A stretch of DNA of 64,000 bases from Colius striatus. Taxonomy: Eukaryota; Chordata; Aves; Coliiformes; Coliidae. Position numbers and translations under genes: made by a program. Shown here piece by piece: positions 34,508-44,434 of the stretch. The notes beneath the pieces are model-generated. The model was not told the DNA's origin. It saw nothing but the letters and a program-made list of their open reading frames with translations, and did no database searches. Each line of letters begins with the position of its first letter. Position 1 is the first letter of the stretch. The DNA is taken from the NCBI RefSeq assembly GCF_028858725.1, contig NC_084790.1:84314506-84378505 (forward strand), in the 5' to 3' direction.

Positions 34508-36386
34508 AACAGCCACCTCACTCCAAACTCGGTTTTGTGGAGAAGCTTGGCATCCCAGAGAAGGGAGCTGCAGCAGAGGAGGCAGCTCTTTCCTGCGGAA
34601 ACGTCTTATCTCACGTGGATTGGGTGCAGTCCACCACTGCCAATGAACAGTGCAAACAAAACAAGCACACGGCAAGCAGTCAAGAGTGGACGTGGCTGCA
34701 GAGACACACGGCACAGCAAGCAGTGGTCCGAGGCATATGCATGGCCTGAGCTGCTTAGTGCAGCTCTACGTCATTTACCTGCTCTGGGATTTATTAGTGA
34801 ATACTTGGCTGGCAGTCTGGGGATGAAGCATTTTGTATTGGTATTGGTGTATGTATCAAGGATAATCCTACTAGAGTGGAAAAAAAAGCCCTCTCAAAAA
34901 TGTACTAATTTGAGCCAGTTGGGTAAATTTGAGTCAAAATAAATTTGCTCGTCTGGGCATAAACTCCATGGACAAACCCCTTAGGGGAAAAAGAGCTACA
35001 GAAGATGATATGGAAAGTGAATCATCCTACAGGAGCTCTCCCAACAGTTCTGCTTAGAGAGATCCTGCTTTGAAAGCCAGAGGGGTAAAAGTGCCAGGCT
35101 TTGTTTTTGCTGATTCCTTGTTAATACAGCCTAAAAAACACAGGTTTGATGAGAAGCTGCTGGCTTTTTGTACACTGCAAAATTTATACCAAACTTTTGG
35201 CACAACTGCCTTGAAGTTTTGTATTAAAACTATGGAAAAGGAAGAAATTTTGAGGAAATCTGAGCTTTAATCCCTCACAGAATGCAAAATACACAGGAAC
35301 AGTCAAGAGTTGATCAGTAGCACAAAAAAAACCACACGAGGTTTTATTTATTCATTATCAGGGCCTTATCCTGCTTTCCATACCCAGGTCAGACAAAACT
35401 TCCCCATCTTCACTGTAATGCCTTTAATTGGCCTGCTCATGCAGAGATAAATTCTTTATGTAATCAAGGTATTTACTGGGTCAGTATAACTGATCTCAAG
35501 AGCAGTAAATGCTCAGATTCGCCATCAGCTTCAAATAACTTCTTTGTGATTCACTGGAGTTCACCTGCTGTTTCAGAGCAAGGTCAACACAAGAGAAAGA
35601 AGCTCTTTGAGGAAGATGGTTTGAAGGCACTTAAAAGTACAGTCCTGAGAGAAGGTCTGTTCCCATGCTCTCAAGTAAGGGAAAGGGCCATCAGGCTTTT
35701 GCATGTGATACCCCTTTACCAACACAAATAACTGTGCTGAAGTATCTCAGAAGCAAATGAGGTGAGTCATAAGTGCTGGAAAAGCACCACCACATCTGAA
35801 GGATAGAGCTGAGCTTGGAGATGTGGGATATTCATGGAAACCCAACTCTGCGCAGGGAAAATGAAAGGGCTCATTGAATAACGAGCTTTTAGGATCTGTT
35901 TTTCATTCAAGAACCTAGGAAAATTCAAATCACAGCTCAGTGTGCAGCTCAGAAATCCCATTCTTAGGCATTTTTGAGGAAAGAAATGCTAAAACTAAGA
36001 TTGTAATACAGCTATTACCTTTGGCTTCTCTTGCAGCCACGACTGCAGAAGTGAGGTTTGGTCAAGGACACAGGTTTCTTAAAGGTGTTGACAAACTGCA
36101 CATCATGTATAAGAAAAGCTTAATGTTTATTTTCACACTAACACAACACTCATTTTACATTAAGGACAGCAACAATACAAGATGTGCTATACCAGTAAAT
36201 AAACCATGGGACCATTCCTGTGTGGCACCAAAGAGGTGCACCCACCGCAGGAAAGCCTCGGCTCTCACCTCACATCCTCTGCCAGGACCGGGCTGACTTG
36301 CCATCCATGCCAAGAACTGCACATCAGAGGGCTCAGACACAACCCTGACAGAGTCTCTGCAATGATTTAACTACACAGGTGAGTTT
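34508..36386. other. Unique sequence right of the satellite, no firm gene
   Basis: The upstream exons of the unrecognised membrane-protein gene would be expected here or further right. A possible short minus-strand exon at about 34530-34600 (acceptor TTTCCGCAG, donor GTGAGG) is too ambiguous to call. The rest is unique and non-coding in appearance. Confidence 0.35.
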
Positions 36387-36575
36387 ACAGAATCACAGAA
36401 TCACAGAATCCCAGAATGGTGGGGGTTGGAAGGGACTTACAAAGATCATCCAGGCCAGGTCCCCCTCAATCAGGGGGCACAGGAATGTGTCCAGGTGGGT
36501 TTGGAAACCTCCAGAGAAAAAGACTCCACGCCATTTCTGGGCAGCTTTCCCTCATCTTCAAGTACAGGGGAATGT
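36387..36575 (-). mobile_element. CR1 3' fragment
   Basis: Minus orientation: CAGAATCACAGAATCACAGA followed by GGTTGGAAGGGACTTACAAA. Confidence 0.9.
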
Positions 36576-36710
36576 TAGTACAGACACAGCCTCAGGGTAC
36601 GTGTACTGCATATACAACTGTATCAACTACTGGTTATATCTTCCAGCTGATGGGCAAAAGCAGACATACAGAAGGGAAAGTCCTGAGAAAGTTAGAAAGA
36701 CAGGATTCAC

Positions 36711-37118
36711 TGTAAACTAACACCAAGATAAGAAACCTCAGCTCACTGGAATTCAAACTCCTCGTTAGTAAAGGCCTTGAAGACCCTGAATGCTAATAAC
36801 TAAGAAGCTGGTGTGCAGACAGCTGCAGACAAGAAGGACTTGGAATGTGGAAAACAGAATTGTTTGCAGCCTGCTCCCTGGCATGGAAATCTACCAGAGA
36901 CACTGTACAAGTGTAAGCTCAAAGAGGACTTATTACAATATGAAGTGGAGATAGGTCATGAATATGTAATAGGTGCTTATCCATACCCCTACCTGTACCC
37001 TATAAGTAGCCCTTTGTTAGACAATAGTGTGTGAGCTGAGCAGAAGTATCTCCCTCGCACCCCTGGCGCAATACATACCTGCTTTATAACCCTTAACCGT
37101 GTTACAGTTTGTTCCACA
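36711..37118 (+). mobile_element. Second solo LTR-like element
   Basis: The plus strand starts TGTAAACTAACACC, has a TATA-like box (CCTATAAGTAGCCC) about 110 bases from the end, then CCCTGGCGCAATACATACC and a U5-like end TTTGTTCCACA. The composition and order fit an avian retroviral LTR. Flanking bases are only partly alike (ATTCAC and CGTCAC), so the insertion is old or the limits are slightly off. Confidence 0.5.
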
Positions 37119-37449
37119 CGTCACAGCATCCTTTTTTTTCCTTCTCTGGTGGAAAAGTTGAGGGCTGAGTATGCGAAGCACGAGTGTTAAATGGGACCTT
37201 CATCACTTTAACGTGTACAAAACTTGTCACAAGAGCAAAGCAAACAAGAGGAAACTGGTGATAAGAAGCTCCCTTGGATGTTTAACGAAGTAGGTTTGTT
37301 TAGGAGGTGGCTGTTCTGTGTTTGTTTTCTAGGATCATATTCTTGAGCTTTATCAGTGTGAGGGATGATGTTTTCAAATCCAAATACTTAATTCATGACT
37401 AATTTGGAGATACACTTTACATTTTAACATTTGCAGTTGTGGTCTGTAA

Positions 37450-38300
37450 ATCACAGAATCACAGAATGGCAGGGGTTGGAAGGGACCTCTAAAGATAATC
37501 TGGTCCAGCCCCCCCGTCCACCTGGATCAAGTCACTCAGAAACATGTCCAAGTGGGTTTTGAAAACCTCCAAAGAAGGAGCCTCCACTCCCTTCTTTGGC
37601 AGCTTGGGCCAGGGCTCTCTGAACCTTACAGTAAAGTTTTTCCTTAAGTGGAACTTCTTGTATTCCAGCTTTTGTCGACTACCCCTCGTCCTGTAACTGC
37701 ACACTCGTCCTGTAACTGCACACTACAGAAAAAAAGTGTTGCCCCATCTTCTTGACATCTACTTTCCAAATACTTGTAGGTATTAATGAGGTCCTCCTCA
37801 GTCTCCTCTTCTCCAGACTAAACAGCCCCAGTTCCCGCAGCCTTTCCTCATAAGGAAGATGCTCCATTCCCCTGATCATCTTGATGTCCCTGCGCTGGCC
37901 TCTCTCCAGCAGTTCCCTGTCCCTCTGGAGCTGAGGAGCCCAGAACTGGACACAGGACTCCAGATGAGGCCTCACCAGGGCAGAGCAGAGGGGGAACAGA
38001 ACCTCCCTCAACCTGCTGCCCACACTCTGCTGGATGCCCCCAGGATGCCATTGGCTTCTTGCCCACCAGGGCACAATGCTTGCTCATATTTAGTTTATTA
38101 TCAGTCAGGACTCCCAGGTCTCTCTCTGCAGAGCTGCTCTCCAGCAGGTCAATCCCCAGCCTGTCCTGGTGCAGGGGGTTGTTCCTCCCCAGGTGCTGGA
38201 CTCTGCCCTTGCCCTTGTTGAACCTCAGCAGGTTCCTCTCTGCCCAACTCTCATACCATTTGAGATCCGACTGAAAATCTTGCTGATCACTGACAAACCA
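37450..38300 (-). mobile_element. Longer CR1 copy
   Basis: About 850 bases in minus orientation, from AATCACAGAATCACAGAATG to CTCATACCATTTGAGATCCG. It includes a short local duplication, CTCGTCCTGTAACTGCACA, at 37685-37724. Confidence 0.92.
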
Positions 38301-38867
38301 GACGAGTGGAGCTTCCATTTCCTGACCTAGAAGCTCAGCATAACAAACCAAGTGCAACTTGGACATTTCGAGTTTGACCGTTCAATTCGATAAGTTATTG
38401 CGTGTCTATTCTGTCACTTGTATGAGCCATGCATTTAAGACACAGTTTCACAACTTCAGCAAGATACAGACACATTACTTGCTGGCTATGAAAAGTCACT
38501 GGGGAATGTGATGGTCTGCAAGGAGTAGAAAACAAATAAATCTGCCGTAGATCCCTCATGTCTCCTCCTGGGCCTGACCAGGCTGGTTCTCAAATGGTGA
38601 AGGACAACAGGTTACTCTGCATAGCTGACCACATCCAGGAGCTCTGGCACTCAGAAGCCATTAGAGCAGTAATTTCTTATTGAGCAACAGGATTTCTTTA
38701 TGTCTGGGCAAAATTTTTGATCTATAGTGGTAAGACATTTTACCACCACACTCCAGTCGAGTTCATTCATCACAGAAAACATCATTGTGTCACTCTGCAC
38801 TGTAATCTATATAGCATCCTATATCCTGAAATCTCTATTCAGCTAATTCTCCATCTCAAAAAGGACA

Positions 38868-38960
38868 CAGAATCAGAAAATGGTTGAGGTTGCAAAAGGC
38901 CTTTAAGCTTATTGAGTCCAGCAGTTCCCCAGCACTGCCACGGCCACCACTCACCCATGT
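38868..38960 (-). mobile_element. CR1 3' fragment
   Basis: Minus orientation: AGAATCAGAAAATGGTTGAGG, CTTATTGAGTCCAGCAG, CCACGGCCACCACTCACCC. Confidence 0.85.
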
Positions 38961-38984
38961 CTCTAAGGAAAAGGAATATGAAGG

Positions 38985-39335
38985 CTACAAAGCTGTGGGA
39001 CTGCTTCTGCTGGAGGGATGACTATGGCTCTTCAACCTGGATAAAAGACATTCAAAAAGGCTCAATAAATACCTATAAAATCATGACTGTCATGGACAAC
39101 GTGGATAGAGCAATTGGTCTCATCCAGTACAAGAAGCCCAGGGCATAAAGTGAGGCTAAGAGGTGGCAGCTCCAAGCATCAGAAGCTGGTGGTTTGGGTT
39201 TTTTTTTCCATCACAACCTGCATTTAAGCTGTGAAGCTTATTGCCACAGGATGCTGTTTGCTGCTAAAAGCGTGCCTAGGTTTTAAAAAGTCACTGGACG
39301 AGTTTATGGAAATAAAAATCCATCAAGGGTTATTA
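38985..39335 (+). mobile_element. Older, more diverged CR1-like copy
   Basis: Plus orientation. It contains CTATAAAATCATGACTGTCA, ATTGCCACAGGATGCTGT and AATCCATCAAGGGTTATTAA, landmarks of an ancient amniote CR1 subfamily. It is clearly more diverged than the other copies. Confidence 0.7.
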
Positions 39336-39689
39336 AAAACAAGACATCATGTCTAGATTTGAAAACCCATGAGCTGTAAATCATTAGATGCTAAAACAAT
39401 GTTCTGGGAATGTGTATCTAACTGCTTGTGTGCTTTTATAAACTATCTGATTTCATCTATTACAGGGAACAAGGTAAAGGTGAACTTTTGGCCTGGTCCA
39501 GCTTTTCTGACATTTTCATTGCTTGCTTTCTACGCTACAGAAGCCAGAACGCTGCCAGGTCAGCAAATTTTGCATTTGAATCTCATCAGCTCACCATCTA
39601 CAGGAGCAAACTACAACAGGGAAGGGCACAAAAGCAGGCTGTGCCCTTCCTCCTCTGCTTTCCAGACCTGTCAGGCTGCACCTGTGAAT

Positions 39690-40015
39690 GGTACAAATCC
39701 ATCAAGGGTGGGTGTGAGGAGGATGGAGCCAGGCTGTGCTCAGGGATGGCCAATGACAGGACAAGGGGCAATGGGTACAAACTGGAACAGAAGAGGTTCC
39801 AAAGAAACACAAGGAAAAACTTGTTCCCTGTTGAGGTGAGGGAGCACTGGCAGGGGCTGCCCAGATGGGCTGTGGAGTCTCCTTCTCTGGAGACATTCAA
39901 ACCCAACTGGATGAGTTCCTGTGTGACCTACTCTAGGTTGTCCTGCTCTGGCAGGGGAGTTGCACTGGATGAGCTTTCAAGGTCCCTTCCAACCCTTTGG
40001 ATTCTGTGATTTCTT
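39690..40015 (+). mobile_element. CR1 fragment
   Basis: Plus orientation: AAGGGTGGGTGTGAGGAGGA through CAACCCTTTGGATTCTGTGA. Confidence 0.9.
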
Positions 40016-40382
40016 GGCAAGTGGCCAATACAGAAGCTTTTCTGCTGTTCATTAGGCAATACTGACTCTGACCTGTCACCACTAGCAAGTCACCACGGCG
40101 CTGTGCTGAGCTGTTTTGATCACAGACAGAACATGTAAAGTGTAGGTACTTTCAAAAACCACACAGAACACTCAACACCATGATCACAACCTGCCTCAAC
40201 ACGTTCAATTTTCAGGGCAGTTTTATCAATGAGCACGATCCTGTGAACTTGATGTCTGAAGCACAAGACACACATGCAGAAAACTTTGAGATTCCACTTT
40301 CATTATTCCTGCTGGTTCCCTGCAACAAGAAAAGAAATATAATCCTTATTTTACAGTGTGTCTGTAGCTAGGCAAGTCAAGG

Positions 40383-40692
40383 TCAAAAGTATATGATGGA
40401 GCCAGACTGTTCTCAGTGATGCCCAATGACAGGACAAGGGGCAATGGGTACAAGCTGGACCAGAAGAGGTTCCAAAGAAACACAAGGAAGAGTTTCTTCC
40501 CAGTTGAGGTGAGGGAGCACTGGCAGGGGCTGCCCAGATGGGCTGTGGAGTCTCCTTCTCTGGAGACATTCCAACCCAGCTGGACAAGTTCCTGTGTGAC
40601 CTACTCTAGGTGGTCCTGCTGTAGCAGGGGTTTGGACTGGATGATCTTTTGAGGTCCCTTCCAACCTTTAGGATTCTGTGATTCTGTGATTT
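40383..40692 (+). mobile_element. CR1 fragment, same subfamily as the previous copy
   Basis: Plus orientation; closely similar to 39690-40015 (GGTTCCAAAGAAACACAAGG, CAGATGGGCTGTGGAGTCTC), tail GATTCTGTGATTCTGTGATT. Confidence 0.92.
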
Positions 40693-40989
40693 AATCTCCT
40701 GGGGATTTTCTGTAAAATAGAGGAGTACTGAGAGAGCAACTCTACAACACATCCAAATGCTGAGGATGTCTGAAATTGCTTTCAGATGCTGGTGGTGATG
40801 TATTGGATGATCTTCTATGCAGACAGGGATGTTACCATGCTTGGGACTGGGACCTTTTGGATGAAGATGAGCTTCATTCAGGGAAGCGCTGGCAAAGGAG
40901 GTGTTGCACATCATCAGGAAAAGACCTGGAAGCCTGTGGCTGTGTCTCCAAAAGCTGACTGACTTTGTCGTGTCTCCCTTTATTTCTGT

Positions 40990-41052
40990 GGATCCACAAG
41001 ATGATCTCTAGAGGTTCCTTCCTAACCCCTGCTATTCTATGATTCTGTGATT
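40990..41052 (+). mobile_element. CR1 3' end fragment
   Basis: Plus orientation: GATGATCTCTAGAGGTTCCT and ATTCTATGATTCTGTGATTC. Confidence 0.85.
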
Positions 41053-41252
41053 CCTGGCTTCCTACTTCCAAACGTTATCTAAATAGCCATGAAATACCTC
41101 GACACAGCATTTGTGAATTAAAATACTTTGAAAAAGGGGCTTTTTTGGGCACAATTTTCCCAGTTCTTTAGTGGAGTAAGCATAGCATTAAAGTACAGAG
41201 AAGCTCAACTATTATCTCATAGTTTTCTTTTTTTTTTTTTTATTATAGACCT

Positions 41253-41258
41253 TTTATT
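41253..41258 (-). terminator. Polyadenylation signal AATAAA, likely SKOR2
   Basis: The plus strand reads TTTATT here, followed on the minus strand by an A-rich run (41231-41241 is T-rich on plus). It is the first canonical signal downstream of the candidate terminal exon. Confidence 0.5.
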
Positions 41259-41492
41259 CACATGAATGATAAAGAAACTACAACAGAGTTAAATACCTTC
41301 TTTGATAACAGTGATTATATTCTTAATTACACTCAATATTAAATTGTAAAATATTTCCAGAGGAGTACAATCATAATTCATACAGCAGGCAAAATACCAG
41401 AGAAGGGAAAAGGTGGAGGAGAGGGAGAAAGGTATGAGAATCCCCAATCGGCTTTTAAAAAGCACTGTGTATGGCTAATGCTGCTCTAGCTA

Positions 41493-41543
41493 TGCATCCA
41501 TCCATCCATCCATCCGTCCATCCGTCCGTCCGTCCATCCATCC
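41493..41543. repeat. TCCA/TCCG tetranucleotide repeat
   Basis: A run of TCCA units is interrupted by TCCG units in the middle (CCGTCCATCCGTCCGTCCG). It lies within the probable SKOR2 3' UTR. Confidence 0.9.
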
Positions 41544-42207
41544 CAACGTGGACATGGCCCACCCGGTAAGACACGCGTTTCATTCCATAAAACAACCACT
41601 ATTCAAAAGCAAAAGATGATCTGGCTGATGCTGTTGTCAGTGTTTGTGGTGTGGAAAGGATTGACAGATCCTTCCACGGCTTAGCGTTTCGAGTCCTCGA
41701 AAGCGTTTTCTCTATCAAGTTCAGCAGTCCTTCTAAAAACACACAGACTTTAAACTTTGGTACAACCAAAAAAAAAAAAGAGAAAAGATCCAGGACAGGC
41801 ATTTTTTTAAATTTTGTTGTTGCTGTTTTGTTTTTACTAATAAATGGCTGCTACATTCTATTTTACATGGTTGTCCATGATGCTTTGAGGTCACTTGTCC
41901 TTCGGTTCAGAGGAACCTGATTTGTTTTTTCTTTAAATCCCCAAGCTTTTCCATTTTATCAGTCTTTACACAACTCAGGTTTCTGAGTGGTGGGTTTTAA
42001 CTTACAAGGTAACAGCTGCAAAACATCCTGTGCTTCTGGGAAAGAAAAACAGAGAGAAAATATTACCAACACCAAGCCCAAGCCTGAGATTACTCACAGA
42101 ACTATGACATTTATTTACAGCCCTTGACAAAGGGATAAACGGAAAGTCACCTGCTTGAGAAGCAACCTTTGAGACTTTGCTAGACAGCATCTGTACAGTC
42201 ATGTGGA

Positions 42208-42665
42208 AATCACAGAATTGCTAAGGTTGAAAAAGACCTTTGAGATCATCAAGTCCAACCGTTGCCCCAGCAGTGCCACGGCCACCACTAACCCATGTCC
42301 CTCAGCCCCACAGCTACACGGCTTTGTAGCCAGGGATGGGATCTCCACCACCGCCCTGGGCAGCCTGGGACAGGGATTGACAGCCCTTTGGGGAAGAAAT
42401 TGTTCCTCAATTCCAGTCTGAACCTCCTCCGGCACAGCTTGAGGCCGTTTCCTCTTTTTCTGTCACTTGTAGCTTGGGAGCCCAAATCAATCCTCCCCTT
42501 CCCAGCCACAGCCTCCTGTCAGGGAGTTGCAGAGTGTTCATGTCTCCCCTCAGCCTTCTCTTCTCCAGGCTGAACACCGCCAGCGCCCTCAGCTGCCCCC
42601 CAGCAGACTTGTGCTCCAGACCCTTCCCCAGCAACATTCCCCCTCTTCCTTGCCCTGCTCACATT
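42208..42665 (-). mobile_element. CR1 fragment
   Basis: Minus orientation: AATCACAGAATTGCTAAGG, CCACGGCCACCACTAACCC, CTTCTCCAGGCTGAACACC. It is the first repeat in the intron upstream of the probable SKOR2 3' UTR exon. Confidence 0.9.
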
Positions 42666-44369
42666 AAGGATGAAGAGCAAATTGTAACTGACTAGTGCAC
42701 GACTAAACACAAAACTTGCTGTGGAAAGGAACCCGAAGTCCAACAACAGTAGCTGAGAAACACAGAGTGTTAAGTGAGTGGTTGCTCTGCAATGCAGACG
42801 GCTCTTCACCCCCAGGGTGCATTGTGTGGGTATGTCTGTGCACACACATTCCTTCTCCAGGCAACTCTTTTCTGCCTGGCACACTGAGAATCTGAAATTG
42901 CTTCTGAACAATATAGTTGTGATTCTCTGCTTGACTGATTTAGCTTAGCAGTTAAGTAACGACTAATCTTTCAAAAGCACTAGGGCCTACTTAGAGAAAT
43001 CCCTGTTGTCTGGAGGGATGGTGTGTCACTGGATACAAAAACAGAACAAGAGCTGCATCCATCCTATGCACTCTCAGCAAACAGGCAGGTAATGCTCTTG
43101 GCTGTGATGCCAGCACCCTCCTCGCAGGGATGGTGGGCTGGTGAGAACCTGATAGTGGGCATAAACAGTGCTGTTCATCTGATGCTGTTCATTCTGCCAT
43201 CCTCAGGCAGTCTTTTGTCGTAGGTTGGTGCTTTGGACAAGGTGCTCAGGGCTGGACCTGCTGGTTCTCATCTGAGGAGGCACACTGTTTTATTCAGGGT
43301 TTTAATATCACTGAATCTGTTTTAAATCAGTGCTCAGATTAATGTGGACTCAACTGGAAAACGCTGGCAGGCAATAAGAAAGCATGCACAAGAGGCCAAA
43401 CTAGACCAACTTGATGCTTAGATTAATCTCCTTATCTCAGCAGGCAGAGCTCAAGGCCACGGATACTGGCTATCTGCTTACTCTATACTTACCCCTGATG
43501 GTTTTATTTTTAAGTATCTGCTTCTTCCACAGCTCAGGCAACCCTCCATCACCTATGTTATTAAACCCTTCTCAGATGTCCCAGCCTTTCTCTTGAGTAC
43601 CTCTGCTTTGTACGTTACTAAGTCCCTACATATTAATAGCTTCTTTTTTTCTAATCCACCTACTCCAGGGATTTTTTTTCAGTGAATCTACAGGCCACAT
43701 TTTATAGTAACAGGGCTACAGGCTTTTTGCCTCTCTGTCTCCAAGCTCTAATCTTCTTGTTTTACCGGGAAAAAGAGAATGTAATTTAAATGTTAAGGCC
43801 TTAGCACCTGAAATGGGACTCTCCTGGCCCACTGATGACAGAGCTGGCATTTCTTCTAACTGAAGGCTTCTAAAAACACTCCTCAAAAATGCAGCACTGG
43901 GTTTAGCAAGATACCATACATGGGCACTGGGGTAACTGTCACCTGCAGGAGACTGAACTGCAGAAGACAGTGTCAATGTAGTTCTATAAAGCTCCCAAAC
44001 TGCTCTTTCCTAGGGCTGCAAAAGCTCTGTTATGGGAAGAAAACCTCATACCCACCTGCCCACGTGTGAACTTTTACCACATTACGAATGCCAAGGCATT
44101 TCCCTCCTCCCACTGAAGGCACATGACTTTCCAGTGCCAAAGTGCTCAGGTTCAACCCTCAACACTACGTCCTGCACCAGGGAAGCCTCATAATTTGTGT
44201 GTCATGTCAGTTATGAGCTTTAGACCGTAGCACACCACCCCCACACACAAGGGTTTTACACCAGAATCGGTGACATCAAGCAACAGAACGATCCTCTTAC
44301 TGCCTGCAATAGCTGCAAAGACTAACAATACAGATAGGTTGGGTAAAGTCTCTCCTTTCACAAGCTCAC

Positions 44370-44434
44370 CTTTAGCTTTTGCTGAGGTGTGCACCGAGCT
44401 TTTCTTTCCTGATCAAGCTTGCTGCATAGGGAAT
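44370..44434 (-). CDS. SKOR2: SKOR2 last coding exon
   Basis: This 65-base exon (acceptor GTGTCATTGCAG, donor GTGAGC) encodes IPYAASLIRKEKLGAHLSKS and TAA at 44374-44372. The stop lies only two bases before the donor, so a further non-coding exon follows. Read one frame over, the whole exon is open and reads SLCSKLDQERKARCTPQQKL, like SKOR1. Confidence 0.93.

Larger units (their letters stand above)
41235..42035 (-). other. SKOR2: Probable SKOR2 3' UTR exon
   Basis: A good acceptor (TTTTTCTTTCCCAG) ends at 42036, and a minus-strand AATAAA lies at 41258-41253, giving a terminal exon of about 800 bases downstream of the stop-bearing exon. Its first 75 bases are open in one frame (EAQDVLQLLPCKLKPT) and resemble the SKOR1 C-terminal segment. 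A TCCA/TCCG repeat lies inside. Confidence 0.6.

Noticed and set aside
34530-34600. Possible short minus-strand exon right of the satellite
   Set aside because: Acceptor and donor are present but two frames are open and nothing links it to exon A, so it cannot be supported.
32278-34714. Open frames of 747-787 codons on both strands (Lys/Glu/Arg and Phe/Leu/Ser repeats)
   Set aside because: They run through a stop-free CTTT satellite with period four and have no non-repeat coding content.
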